41,629 nt of DNA from Hofstenia miamia. Its lineage: Eukaryota > Xenacoelomorpha > Acoela > Hofsteniidae. Each line of letters starts with the position of its first letter. Position 1 is the stretch's first letter. The stretch is taken from positions 974,037-1,015,665 of the forward strand of contig CABFPE010000039.1 of NCBI GenBank assembly GCA_900660155.1, given 5' to 3'. Shown piece by piece: positions 13,001 through 24,570 of the stretch. Under the pieces are notes generated by a model. The model was not told where the DNA came from, searched no databases, and saw nothing but the letters and a program-made list of their open reading frames with translations. Made by a program: the position numbers and the translations under genes.

Positions 13001-13267
13001 TAGATCATAGATGATTTTAATAATTTATACATATGACATTTATGATATTTGTACATAACAAAAATATATGCTTTTTCAATTTTATGTTCGGTTTGATATG
13101 CGATATCTTTACAATATTTTGTAGATTGACACAACCTCTTGGAGATGTAAATTCCCCCTTAAAACTTTTACTAATGGATATTCAATAACAAATGTAAAAC
13201 TTTGTTAATATTGGGCAATTTTATGACTGTACCTAACTTACTGAAAACTGAAAATAAAAGAAAATTG
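10081..13267. other. AT-rich non-coding DNA with one YY1/Pho-like site
   Basis: No gene recognised. The only distinctive site is GCCGCCATGTT at 11952-11962, the reverse of AACATGGCGGC, which fits the YY1/Pho consensus. The short ORFs here have random composition. Confidence 0.4.
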
Positions 13268-13446
13268 TGCTGCAGGAAGTTGAAGTTTTCTACGATCAGC
13301 TTGTGAAGAAGTTTGAGTTATATTCAGAAACAACTATTACGTTCTTATTGAAGAAGTTACGAGTTCAGAAGAAATCCAATTTCAAGAAGTGTGATATGCT
13401 TCAGAATCCTCAGTCTCCTTCTCTGATAAAATCGAGGATACTTTGA
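13268..13446 (+). other. Possible orphan exon or repeat fragment, unrecognised
   Basis: After a CAG (acceptor-like 'gtgctgcag') an open frame of about 57 codons runs to TGA 13444-13446. It begins QEVEVFYDQLVKKFELY and is Lys/Glu/Phe-rich, with recurring gaagaagtt/gaagttgaa words and less AT-biased composition than the flanks. No known domain is recognised and no donor or partner exon was found. It may be a transposon relic. Confidence 0.2.
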
Positions 13447-14841
13447 GTTTCTTCCAACAGTGTTGTGTAGTAATAATACTTTTATTAATTTGTCTTTATT
13501 TTACTCATTATTCTTGACGTTTAGTTTTTGTATTCAACCAACCATTGGATTTTAAAAATGAACTGAAATACCAGCTTTTGAAATTTGTTAAACGATCAAT
13601 TTGATTGTGAATATCATCCTTTTCTGCTTTACAATATAAATTACACCAAAACTGTTGGGGAAATACTAAAAATGAATGTCAAAAATGTGTGGAGTATGTT
13701 GAAAAACATTTGAATGATAAAAATATTTAAATATATTCAGAAATAGAAATTATTTATGTGCTCGACACGTTTTTGTGAAGACAATAATGTACAAAATTTT
13801 TTGTTATCCACAATCAAAATCCCAAATTAGAAGTTATGCGTGACAAGATATTGAGCATTCAGGGAACAGCGTCACAAGAAGAGAAAAAAGTTTTCATTCT
13901 ATCTTAATAATATACATCAACAAAATTTGATTTGTTCCAGGAAAGCAAAAACCATAAAATTTTGATTTTTTGAAATTTTATAAATAGTCACTTTGGCCTT
14001 AGCTGGATTTAGACTGCCTGTCATTTTCAGCATCAGTTTTTTAGTCTTGCACTTGAAATTTCCGGCTTGTAACTTAGTTTAAAAGTCAGTTTCTTTGAAA
14101 AAACTACATATTTATTTGAAGTTGGTTGAAATCGATTTATACTTATCCATGAAGCAATATCATTTCATATTGAAGAAGGCATGTATTCAAACTTTGATAT
14201 CTTTTATTTTATTCAATTACTGTAATCGGTTATTTAAGTTCATGTGTAAGTGAAATCTCTTACTTGATTTTTGTGATTTTTGATTTGGCAAATTTTTTTC
14301 CATTTACAGTCATATCATTAAAATTTTCTCACAATCGGATAGTATTAAACGCATCATTAAGAAATTTGTAGGATTACACAGTAACGATTTGCAGCGTGAA
14401 TCAAATAGCTTTGATTTGTCTGTATGTTACCTATTAATAGATTATTTGATATATTTTATATGCTTTGCATTTTTTATTGTATATTGTGATTGGCTTACAA
14501 GTTCGGTTTTAGATGATTGCTTTTAATTTCTTAATTTACTGGCAAATTAATTAATTAATGTAAACGTCAATGACCCTGACAGAATATTTTGATTAGAAAG
14601 CGCTTGTGCTCAACAATAACTTTCTAAAGCGAATAGGTTAACTTTTTCAAAGCTTCTGCCAAAAATCTCATTAGTGAAATTACGTTTTCGGCGTTCAGAT
14701 TATTAATTGCCCGGAAGATGATTTGAAATAGTTTCGGTTTGTTGAGTTCGGCATTGGAGCTACCTCAGTTAATACCATTTACAAACAAAATAATCACTGA
14801 AGCGAAACTCGTTTGTTTCATTGTTTTCGTCGCGATTTAAT
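13447..14841. other. Upstream non-coding flank of Pax2/5/8
   Basis: AT-rich, no exon recognised. It could contain enhancers or non-coding exons of the downstream Pax gene, but nothing is diagnostic. Confidence 0.4.
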
Positions 14842-14954
14842 ATTGGAAAGTGGTGATTTTCCTGTCTGACCAATCAGCTCTATTCCTACTCCTGATTGGC
14901 TGTTAGCCTTCATGCGCGACCAATGTGCATCAGGAGCGCCATGAAGCATAAAAG
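14842..14954 (+). promoter_or_regulatory. CCAAT-array plus TATA-like promoter of Pax2/5/8
   Basis: Four CCAAT pentamers alternate in orientation: ATTGG 14842-14846, CCAAT 14870-14874, ATTGG 14895-14899 and CCAAT 14920-14924. Start-to-start spacings are 28, 25 and 25 bp. A TATA-like CATAAAAG follows at 14947-14954. Transcription would then start near 14980, leaving a leader of about 100 nt with no ATG before the Pax start at 15078. NF-Y is the usual CCAAT-binding factor; its use here is inferred. The region is also locally GC-richer than the upstream flank. Confidence 0.5.
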
Positions 14955-15077
14955 TAAGAGAAATTTGGACTTGAAGCGCTAGAGTTGACTTGAAAACGCA
15001 TCCGACCGTCGATTGTACGTAAATTGTAGTGCCTGATCAATCAAGCTTCGCGTTTTACACTAAATAGGTCACGTCTC

Positions 15078-15117
15078 ATGGAATTCGACATGTTTGCCGA
15101 CAGTTGCAAAATGAAGT
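15078..15117 (+). CDS. Pax2/5/8: Pax2/5/8 coding exon 1
   Basis: Encodes [13 protein letters not shown] plus the first base of codon 14. The donor GTAAGT at 15118-15123 is a perfect consensus. Phase 1 before the paired domain is the conserved Pax first-coding-intron position. The split codon becomes TGT, so the domain begins Cys-His rather than the vertebrate Gly-His. Confidence 0.75.
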
Positions 15118-18100
15118 GTAAGTATATTAACCTTGCACGCTTGCTGGCTCACCTAATTAGGTTTACAACGTAGTTCATAATTTTAATATACTACTTTGAA
15201 CTATTTTAACTACTTTTGTTTGAAGTTGCCTGTAATTTTAGGTCATGGTGGCGTTAATCAATTGGGTGGTGTTTACGTTAACGGACGTCCACTACCAGAT
15301 ATTGTACGACAAAGAATTGTGGATTTGGCCCAGTCGGGTGTAAGACCTTGTGATATATCACGGCAGTTAAGAGTTAGTCATGGTTGTGTTTCAAAAATAC
15401 TGGCCAGGTTATTTTTTAAATAATATATTGAAATAAATCAAATTTCCAAATTTTTCTTAACTATAGATTTGCTTAGTTAAATAATCTTTTTTTTAGAAAA
15501 CGGGAGATTGAAATAAAATATTATTAATTGTTATGTTTAGATTTTATGAAACTGGTTCAATTAGACCAGGAGTCATTGGTGGTAGCAAACCAAAAGTTGC
15601 TACTCAACAAGTTGTTGAAAAGATATCAGATTACAAACGTCAGAATCCCACAATGTTTGCTTGGGAAATCAGAGATCGCCTTCTAAGTGAAACCGTTTGT
15701 TCTCAAGACAATGTACCCAGTGTCAGTTCAATAAACAGGTACTTTCCACCGCATGTTATATACTCTGTCTTAACTTTACTTAAGTTTAACTTTAAATTTG
15801 TAAATACATTTGCTTAATTTAGATTTCTAATTTTTATAGAAATTATCAAATCCTACATTTGTACAGTTAAAGTTTTGTTTCGAATCAGTCGGTCATTTTA
15901 TGTCTAATTTTTATACATTAGTTCATGTTATTTTTTATAACGGTTTTGATTTTTTCTCTGATTTCGAATCTCTAAGCTCATATGTTTTTTTACTCGAAGC
16001 TATTTTTAGCGTTTTTATGCAATTTTTGTATCTATCGCATTTTTTTCTTTTGCATGATAATAAATTTCTCCTCATAGTTGCATTTTTATTTCTGTTAAAA
16101 TTTGCTGTCAAAGTTTGTAGTTGCTGACAGTTTTGGCATGTTATTGTCTTTTCAAAGTGTGCTTATTTTTATGGTTGTTTTTTTAATGTCTTGTGCTCGT
16201 TTAATCGCACCTGTCACACTTTTTAAGATAGTTTTGATAATTTTATAACCTGATCTTCACGTGCAACCTTGCTTTTCTTGGGTTTATTACCAACGTAGAA
16301 CCTAGATGGCGTTGACTTTAACATTAATTTTTAATCACCTGCGTGGCAGCTAAATTTTTAGGACATTCTTCTCAAAATTTACAATTTTTTAAGTTTTTAC
16401 AAGAAACTGCTCATAATATTTAAATATTTAAATCTCACCAGCCTTATCAACAGATGAACCTACGTGTTGGGTATAAAAATTATATTCAATTTGAGTACAA
16501 TCATTTTATGATTACATAACATTATTTTATATATACACAGTCAATGAAAACTTTTAACATACGAATGATTAGTTTGTGACCTCAAGTAGTAATTTTGTAT
16601 AATTTGACATATGCCTGTAGAAATTCGAATACTATTAAAAATCTTTTCAAATTTCAATGACTTTCAAAATATATTAGCTATTTTTGACAATCCAAAAATT
16701 ATAAAACCTTTATGGTTTTAATAATTCTTTTAGACAAACTGTTTACAATATTTTTTCATTGATTTTTTAGAATCGTACGGAACAAAATAAGCGAAAAGGC
16801 TAAAGAAGATGAAACAAACGCCACAAATGATTGTTTGGATAAAACCAGCCAGTCCTATTCAATCAATGGTATATTGGGAATGTCTAGACTAGAAGGGGCT
16901 CCTGATTTATGCAGGAAAAGATCATATTACAATATCAGTACGTTTATTCAATTTTTTACAGCACATTCAGCTTGTGCGTGATGACAAATATATTACTGGC
17001 GGCATTTAGATTTCAGCGATACTAAACTGAAACGTGAAGATGATTCATTTACGTTCGCTCAGCCTGGTTACGGTGCATATCCTCCCACTGCTGGTTGTTA
17101 TCCACAAATCCATCATTCCAAACATTTCCCAGATCGCACACAGATGCACGTAAGTGTATTTTTACCCAATTATTATACATTTCATGATGTTATCAGTATA
17201 ACGCTATTTGATTTTAAACGCTTTCCAATGATTAAAGTAAATGTATTTTTTGTATTGTTTCTACCGTTGAAAAGGCAGTTATACAATGGTTTCTGCTGAT
17301 TGTAAAGTGTATTTAAATTATTGCATTTAAAATGTGTCTATTGCCAAATGACGATATTCAATTTACAATATTAGCAATTACTTTACAGTGTTTAACAAAA
17401 ATGTTATTTAGGTGTTGAAATAAGCAATGCATGATTTCCTATAATTCTAAATATGTATTAATTCGATTTTCCGCTTTACGCAAGATAGTTAAAGTCGTTT
17501 AGATTATCCAACAATTAGGCGTGGCCTTAAATATTATTGCGTTGCCATGGAGTTTATATTATTAATGAGGTGAAATTTTCAAATGTTCACCTTACTGTTT
17601 TGCTACATTATTTTCAGATAATTTTTAGTTTGCTCATCTAATTTACCGTAGTAGCATACACCCTTACAGAATTATCCACAACTTTTCTATAGCATTTTGA
17701 TTTATAACAAACATTGAAAGTATGCACAGCACACTGCTTTTTGCAGCTCTCCAACTAAGGATCAGATTAAGTTATATTATTGAAAGCCAATTTTTTTTAA
17801 AAAATGGAAATGTTAAATGAGTTTTGACTTTATTACAAAAATCGCTGTTGTACCCATTATGATTTATTGAAAGTGTAAAACCATAAGGTTTTGTGACGTT
17901 TCCTTTTTGAAAATTGCTAGTGGACACTACTGCTTGATGAGATGATTTTTGCATCGATTGTTTTATATATAGAATATATTTACAATGGTGTGGTAACAAA
18001 TAATTTACAATTTTGCGTACATAGGGCATGATTGAATTTTTTTACTGAGAAAGATTTGATGCCGCAAAAATTGTATGTAGTAGCTCATTTTTTACGTTGT

Positions 18101-20041
18101 TGTTGTTAACAAAGTTATGTGTAAATTCAAAGATATTTTAAGCTCTGAAAAAAGTTTTGAACTAAGTTGCATACATTTAGCATCACTAGAACTACTTTAA
18201 AATATACTTCAATATTGTGTATATATCTATACAATCTTAAAAATCCTTAATTATTCCATTATTGCGGATGTGCAGTCGATGTTATTTTGATTGTATTTAC
18301 AAACATTTAACTTTCAATAACTATTTTTCGATTTGTATGTTTTATATTACTTCGCACACTCCATAATTAATTTCTTTTGTTTTAGCCAATGGTGTCTGCG
18401 CCTCTTCATTCGTATTATGAAAAAATGTCATACTTTTCAGCTGCTGCCGCTGCTGCAAGTCAATCAGTCAACAATCCAGTGGATTACCTTCCTCGTCATC
18501 CATATCCTCACAATCAGCCCACACCAGTTTTTAACGATCCTATTTCACTACCAGATGAAAAGCCAGCCATGACCTCGGATATGAGTGCAGGTATTTTCTT
18601 ATATATTTTGTAAAAACGTTTAACATGCGGAACTTTGATAATCAGAAAGTGCAGTATTATAGCTGAGATTTTTGGTTTTATGATAGATTTTAATGTTATT
18701 TTTATAACTCGATTTCAGAAAAATGTATTTAAAAAATGCGAAATTGACGATCAACGTGCTATAGCAGCGATGTTCACGTGCAGACTGCGTAAAAAATTCT
18801 ATTTTATAGTAAATAGTAATTTTATTGAGTCAGTATTTTCCTCCATAACGGCTCAATTGTGTAGAGTGTTGAGTTTGCCACTTACAATGTCTTTTTTTCT
18901 GAAGTAATTAGGTAATGCTTCATGGACTGCTTGAAATAATTAAGTAGTTGTTTGTAGTATTGTTCATTTAATTGTTTTAGGTAGCGCACGAGGTGACAAG
19001 ACTTTTACAAAAAATCAACATCCTATCGCTCCCATTCATGGCTTCATGCACAGTCGCGCAAATTCTTCTATGTATGCTTTTTATCCAGGTATGTTAATTT
19101 TAAATCTTTTAGTCAATTTTGCATATACGAGTAGCCAATAACTGTCAAAACTTTTTGGCAGAAAATAGTGCATATAACCAGAAATGAATTATTAAATTTA
19201 AATTATAAATATGCCATGTATTTTTTTCTGAACCTATTTTAATTTTACTATTGTTACTATCAATTACTCAGAAATGATTGTTGTCTAGACATTATTCATT
19301 TTCTGTTTTTCAATTTAGAGAGCATGTATACAATTGTAGTTGATGTTGTTACCTTTGAACAGTGTACATCGTTATCCAATCTTAGTTGATTATAAAAACG
19401 ATTCCCTTCAAATGGATAGATTTTTTCATAACTTATTAAAAAAATTTAAAAAATCTTTACGCTGTTTGCTTGTTTGTAAAGCAGTTTCGAATCTAATTTT
19501 TATTGTTACTTTAATTTAATTCAATGTTAATAATTTTCTCAATTTAGGCCAGGAATACTCTCCAGCATCATTTCAGACATATAGTGCCACTGGTGGCTCT
19601 TATCCCCCATCATCAACGACAGCCTCATTTATGCCACCCTCAGACAATTGGTCACGACTTGGTTCTGCTCTTAGAGGTATTTTAGCAATTATCCGAAAAT
19701 TTGTGCCAATAAATGCATGTAAAAGGAAAGTGGAGAATGAGTTAGAATTATATAATCACAGAGTTAGTGCAATTAATATATAATTAAAGCTTCTCCTTCG
19801 TAAACACTATGCTTCACTGGTTTTGATATTGCGCCTATTTCCGATTGGCTGTTTGATGAGGCAAGCTTTCATCAGTGACCAATCGTGAAATTAATTCTAA
19901 GAAAATTACCTCTACCTTATTATCTTCAAAGTGTTTCCCTTAATAAGCTTTAAGCTAGTTAAATCAATCAACCATTTCTGATAGAGTTTTACTAAACTAT
20001 TTAATACTTTAATTCTTTCGGTTAGATTAGTATATATACGC

Positions 20042-20086
<45 letters not shown>

Positions 20087-20251
20087 GTATATATATTTGT
20101 ATGTATATATGTTTTATATATGTGTGTGTATTATGTATGTATTATACTGTATATGCATTATACATATATATATTTTATATATATGTATCTATATATATAT
20201 ATATATATTTATTTGTCATATATGTATGTATTATATATGTTATATATATTT

Positions 20252-20294
<43 letters not shown>

Positions 20295-22807
20295 TAACAT
20301 ATATATATATATATATAATGTTTAAATGTATTTGTTGTTTGGTGTTATAGAAAGGCTGTCAATTTTTAAAAATGATAATTTAATGGATTCTTACTTGTTT
20401 GTACTTTTTAAGAATTTTAACTAGGTTGCGAACTAAGTGACTAAGTTCCCCATCAATTCAAAATTGTAAAAATATTTGAAAACTGGCGAATAAATATTGA
20501 AATTCAGCTGAAATGTTTTTTTTAGATTTGAAGAAATTCTACTAACATAACGTAAACAAATAAACTTTAATTCTTGCTCCTGCTAAGCACTTAATAGCTT
20601 CCATTTAAACTCTCAACTTAAATTTTAAGTGCATGAATTTCAATAAGATGTGAAAAAATATTTATTTTTGGTAGTGTCAATTTAGATATTTTTTATTTTT
20701 TTATGAAAAATAACAGTTAAAAATTATTTTTATGGATGTATTTTTAGTATGTTTAAATTCTAAAAGATAACCAGCAATACTTTTTTAAAATCTTTTTATT
20801 TTGTACCTTTTTTCATTTCAATTTGATTAAAATTTCCTTCTAGACATTATTTTTCAAATGTAGTTTCTAATACACAATGCATGTCAAATTTTTCTTATCC
20901 TTTTCGTTTGAGAAGGATTAAACGAAACTATTTATAAAAGTTCCAATCGTTATTCTCATTTTTTGGTATTTTTGTGTATAGTATTGTAAGCAGAGATTGA
21001 CTAATAAAAGCAGAGTTCTTAAGTAAGAGAAGAGAGAGAATCAAGTTTTCAGTGTCAATTTTGCAATAGTCGTAATAATTGAATTTGTGAACGAGTCCCA
21101 CAATGGTATTCCAAAATTGGTTCAATAAAAAAGATCCAATATTCATTAAATACAACCAGTGAGGGAAAGGAGTTACTAGAAATCAGCTGATATATTATTG
21201 CTTGGAGGTTCAGTTATAGCATAGGAAAATTTCCACTAAGTAGCTGTTGCCAAGAATTTAAAGTTTGCCATTCTTTTTGAATTGCACAGTCATCTCCTAA
21301 ATCTATCTTATTGATTAGAATGATGTGCTATTGTCTTTATCATTTCCATTCAAGACACTTTTGTTTTTTATTAGCTGACTTACATGCCTCTTTCTATAAT
21401 TGATTTTGTAGATGATTTCAAGATTTTTAGAAGTTGAAGAATCATTATATGACGAACCTCAAAATTGTAACCAACACTTAAAAAGATTTAAGATTTTGTT
21501 GATTATCAAATCTTATATTTCTTCTTTTACTGTCTCGTGATAAATCAGTAGAGGTGGAAGATGGTTTGAAGATAGTTGTTTCAGTTTTTGAAGTTCGTTG
21601 GAAGACTATTGATTTTAATTTCCATTGTAGTACTGCCATGTCCTCACCTAATAATAGATTTGTTGAAATAGAAAAAAAATTAAATTATTTAGAAATGCAT
21701 TGTATTCGTCAAGTGATTTCTCTCTATCAAATATTTGGAAAATTTGGTCAAGTTTAACAAAAACTGCAATATCAACAATTGTAAAACTACCATAAATATA
21801 TAGACTGTCCCAGATTTTTTTACATTACCATTCACTCTTGTCAAGTGCACAAGGCATTTTCCAATGATCAATTTGGTTTTTAATTTTTTTTGTTTTGTCT
21901 AGATAAAATGCACCACGTTAGAACAAAGCTAGTTTCAACACATTAATTTTCAAAAAAACTCACTCATTTCTTAATGTTTTAATTAAGTGTTTCACTTGTA
22001 TAATTTATAGTAGAAATATTTTTTATTTTTGTATAATATTAATTAATATTAACTACATGTTTCAGATAGCCGATTCAAATCTTTAAAATTTATAATTATA
22101 CCACAGTAATTTTGTTTCTAGGCTTCTAAATTACTAGAAATCAATAATGTTGAAAATTGCTAATGTTTATTCTAAATAGGAGAATATATATTATACTCAA
22201 TACTATTAGTGCTCTCTACTGAAATTCCACCTATTTTCTTTAACTCAAAGAGAACAAAATCTTTGATTCTGGCATTTATAGAACATCAAATTGATTTCAT
22301 TCGTTTTATTTAATATATATATTTTATAATTTTTCTTAAAATACATTTGAACACTGGTATTGAATTCATGAACTAAAGATGTTTTCTATATGTTTATTTG
22401 TATACATATATTTTGAAACACTGCAGTGTTTATTATTTGCTGTTTAGTATGACGTTGAATTCATCCACCGCCTTGTTGGTAAAGACTTGTAATACGAAGA
22501 TTAGCTTTAAATTTGTCAATCAATTTTTGTATAATATATTATATAAATTTTCATTTTATTTTATATGTTTTAAAAGGGGTATTTGTACAGCTCTGCTTGA
22601 AATTCTATTAATTTACAAACCTTCCATGCTCATATTAAGTTAATCTAAGTGAATTCTACAATTAAATTGTATAAATTCTTGATCCTAAATTATTGCGATT
22701 CTACTGTGATTCAATGTCTTTAAATTAATAAGTGCCATTTCTTGTGTTTACTGAACATTCAGTATTCAAAATATTTCTAATCTCTTTCAGCAAAAAGTGA
22801 TATATAA
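15078..22807 (+). CDS. Pax2/5/8: Pax2/5/8 paired-domain transcription factor (multi-exon gene)
   Basis: Nuclear DNA-binding regulator of the Pax2/5/8 (Drosophila shaven) family, which controls sense-organ and neural development in animals. Proposed CDS joins 15078-15117, 15242-15407, 15541-15738, 16771-16937, 17010-17149, 18386-18590, 18981-19088, 19548-19676 and, tentatively, 22791-22807. All junctions are GT-AG and phases match. The product is about 389 aa, close to human PAX5 (391 aa). The paired domain spans residues about 14-141, starting HGGVNQLGG and containing the PAI block [20 protein letters not shown] and the RED block [14 protein letters not shown]. The octapeptide YSINGILG is at residues 164-171, diagnostic of this class. 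The C-terminus is rich in Tyr/Pro/Ser like the Pax2/5/8 transactivation region. A six-Ala run lies at about 256-261. The usual partial homeodomain is not recognisable. ATG 15078 is chosen because exon 1 ends in phase 1, the ancestral Pax intron position, and no earlier ATG lies in the predicted leader. Confidence 0.9.
15242..15407 (+). CDS. Pax2/5/8: Pax2/5/8 coding exon 2, PAI half of the paired domain
   Basis: The acceptor follows 'gtaattttag' (AG 15240-15241) and the donor is GTTATT at 15408. It encodes residues 14-68 plus two bases, including the beta-hairpin [19 protein letters not shown] and the first helix-turn-helix ending [11 protein letters not shown]. It is nearly identical to all Pax2/5/8 proteins. 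The donor is a weaker consensus (AG|GTTATT). Confidence 0.9.
15541..15738 (+). CDS. Pax2/5/8: Pax2/5/8 coding exon 3, linker and RED half of the paired domain
   Basis: The acceptor 'ttatgtttag' ends at 15540 and the donor AG|GTACTT is at 15739. It encodes [20 protein letters not shown], then the RED helices with [14 protein letters not shown] and [13 protein letters not shown]. The [13 protein letters not shown] form is typical of arthropod shaven/Pax2 rather than vertebrate PAX2. An ATG at 15533 lies in the intron and is not a start. Confidence 0.9.
16771..16937 (+). CDS. Pax2/5/8: Pax2/5/8 coding exon 4 with octapeptide
   Basis: The acceptor 'gattttttag' ends at 16770 and the donor A|GTACGT is at 16938. 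It starts [13 protein letters not shown], finishing the paired domain, and contains YSINGILG at residues 164-171, the Groucho-binding octapeptide (eh1-like) of Pax2/5/8. It continues with [19 protein letters not shown]. Intron 3 upstream is about 1.03 kb and AT-rich. Confidence 0.88.
17010..17149 (+). CDS. Pax2/5/8: Pax2/5/8 coding exon 5
   Basis: Separated from exon 4 by an intron of only 72 nt. The acceptor is 'ggcatttag' (AG 17008-17009) and the donor is GTAAGT at 17150. It encodes [20 protein letters not shown], then Tyr/Pro/His-rich sequence ending DRTQMH, with phase 0 at the end. This is where vertebrate PAX2/5/8 carry a partial homeodomain (residues like FTQQQLEALDRVFE). No such helix is visible here. 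Confidence 0.75.
18386..18590 (+). CDS. Pax2/5/8: Pax2/5/8 coding exon 6, poly-Ala and Pro-rich
   Basis: The acceptor 'tttgttttag' ends at 18385 and the donor G|GTATTT is at 18591. It encodes [18 protein letters not shown], six alanines, then Asn/Pro/His-rich sequence ending DMSAG. Mixed GCT/GCC/GCA codons show that the alanine run is not a pure trinucleotide repeat. Probably part of the linker and activation region. Confidence 0.8.
18981..19088 (+). CDS. Pax2/5/8: Pax2/5/8 coding exon 7
   Basis: The acceptor 'attgttttag' ends at 18980 and the donor G|GTATGT is at 19089. It encodes 35 whole codons, [14 protein letters not shown] through MYAFYP, with both flanking codons split after the first base (phase 1-1), so skipping it would keep frame. 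No domain recognised beyond the family's low-complexity C-terminus. Confidence 0.75.
19548..19676 (+). CDS. Pax2/5/8: Pax2/5/8 coding exon 8, C-terminal activation region
   Basis: The acceptor 'tctcaatttag' ends at 19547. It encodes [20 protein letters not shown], then Ser/Thr/Pro-rich sequence and [12 protein letters not shown]. This corresponds to the vertebrate YTAYNEAWRFSNPALL segment near the C-terminus. The donor G|GTATTT at 19677 resembles that of exon 6. If it is not spliced, the frame continues 35 more codons to TAA 19781-19783, giving an alternative Lys-rich tail. Confidence 0.75.
19844..19883. promoter_or_regulatory. Inverted CCAAT pair in intron 8, resembling the Pax promoter
   Basis: ATTGG at 19844-19848 and CCAAT at 19879-19883 face each other. 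The pair shares ATTGGCTGTT, a TTCAT word and GACCAAT in the same order with the promoter pair at 14895-14924. It may be a duplicated regulatory module or an internal promoter; function is inference only. Confidence 0.3.
20039..20320. repeat. (TA)n-rich microsatellite, about 280 bp
   Basis: Long runs of TA dinucleotide interrupted by TG and TATGTA variants, lying in the intron downstream of Pax exon 8. The open frames translated from it (Tyr/Ile-rich) are low-complexity artefacts. Confidence 0.95.
20340..22790. other. AT-rich intron or 3' flank of Pax2/5/8
   Basis: If the tentative last exon is right this is intron 8. No further exon was recognised; the open frames at 20928-21155, 21554-21757 and 22398-22643 have no recognisable domain. 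Confidence 0.4.
22791..22807 (+). CDS. Pax2/5/8: Tentative last coding exon of Pax2/5/8
   Basis: A strong acceptor, 'tctaatctctttcag', ends at 22790. Joined in phase 1 to exon 8 it gives codons A-K-S-D-I and then TAA at 22805-22807, for a 389-aa protein. The support is the quality of the polypyrimidine tract, frame agreement and the resulting length. Five residues cannot be checked by homology, and the intron would be 3.1 kb with a (TA)n tract. Read-through at 19677 is the alternative. Confidence 0.3.
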
Positions 22808-24562
22808 AATCCCTAAGTTTTTACCTAGTTTGATTCGTTAAAATTGGAATTCTAATTTGTCATATATTTAGTAACGATTCTGTACATATATAGAAATTGC
22901 TTTTCCTTCCCATTACTGTTTAAATAGACATAATGATGTTTCATCTAATTTTAAAATGCACTGAAGATATCTGCCACAGTTGTGATTAATGTTAAGTAAT
23001 TAAATATGAAATGTGACAATGTTTTAGTAAGCGGTCACTCAATAAGTGAATGTCAATAATGAGATTATGCATCACAACAAACCAATCTTTTTTGTCTGTT
23101 TTCATCGCAGTAATTTATCATTATATATTGTAATATGGGATAATTAAAATATTAATATAATTTTCTGGAAAGGGAATCTCAATTTATGTTATAAGTTTTG
23201 TCTACATAATATAATACAACATAAATTTTAAAATCAAGTTTGAATTTGAAACTTTAAATTAAACTTTAAGGAGTGTTGGGTTTAATCTCTGCGGCTTTGT
23301 TCTGAAATACTTATGGTTATAATTTACTTACTGCTCTTGTTTTATTACATGGTGAACCAGTTTACCTGATCAATTACATGAGCGGATCAATTACCTTCAA
23401 GTTTAGATTCAACATCTTGGGTAAAAGTTTTAACATGTTGAATACATGATCAACATAGTTTGCAGGCAGCCATTATCTGATTTTTGAGTTGCTTTTATAT
23501 TTGGACCACGAAACATTAACCGAGAATCTTCTATTAACGGATGTGCAATTCCGTCGTTGAGTGGTTTATATAAATCATTGTTTTAATGTAAGTTATGCAC
23601 TATTTAGAAGGGATAGATTTTTAAACACTACAAAAATCCAAAGGTGCAGGTTTTATATTTAATTCCAGTCATTCAATTCCAAACTAACGCAACGATATTA
23701 GGAGCAATAATGCATCAAATTTTGAATCTCCGGGTTGAAATTAATATTCCAAAATTTCACGTTTGAAAGATTATAAATGTCCGCATAAGTATTTCCCAAA
23801 AATTTTTATATGAAGAATTATCATTTGCTTGTCCTGAACATAAAGACAGTAATGTTCGGAGATTGGAAGTTAAATTATTTTAATAATACTCATAAATGAA
23901 AAATTTGTGTTTTGTACACATTTAATTTAATAGTAGCCAATAAACAATTGTCTACTAGAACCACAAAATCGAATAGGACACTAATTGACTACATTATATT
24001 ATAGCTGAGAACAACAATTCATGCTATGAATACATCACTTCCGAATGCTCATTCTCTGAGCACTGTCTTACGTCTATCGAATTGCATAAGTCTTATTCAC
24101 GCCATGAAATGGTTCAAAATATTTGAAAAGTGTGCTAAAGACATTTGATTTAAATCAACCCTTTCATCAGAAAATATAATAGTGTATCAATTGTTGAAAA
24201 AATTTAGTGAGGTCCATATTTGGTATTTGATAATAGATTATAAAAGTGGAAATAATAGAAAATCAAAAGTACCTTAAACCTTGATAAATGTTTTGTAATG
24301 TTTGTAATTTGCAAAGGCTTAAAATAAACAATTATTATTCAAAAAAGGAAAGTTTCAATTAATCATTTAATATTCTCCCGAATATTTTGCTTCTAATTGA
24401 AGTAATTGAATGGATCGATAATTATATTATCGGCAATTGATGGAGATGTATGAAATGATCACAAAAGTGTCTACAAATATTATTGAAAGAAAAGACATGC
24501 ACACACTACAACAATGTTTAAGATATAAGCAATCAAAAGTTTTTCATTGAAAACCGTTCTAC
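22808..24562. other. AT-rich intergenic DNA, nothing certain
   Basis: Contains a short direct repeat (gatcaattac at about 23371 and 23387) but no exon, RNA gene or recognisable element. It could include the 3' UTR of Pax2/5/8. Confidence 0.4.
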
Positions 24563-24570
24563 AACTTGCT

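Noticed and set aside
15900..16127. 75-aa hydrophobic open frame in Pax intron 3
   Set aside because: Phe/Leu-rich from T-rich intron sequence, in an intron between well-defined exons, no conserved features.
20075..20350. 91-aa Tyr/Ile-rich open frame
   Set aside because: Translation of the (TA)n microsatellite; low complexity, no gene evidence.
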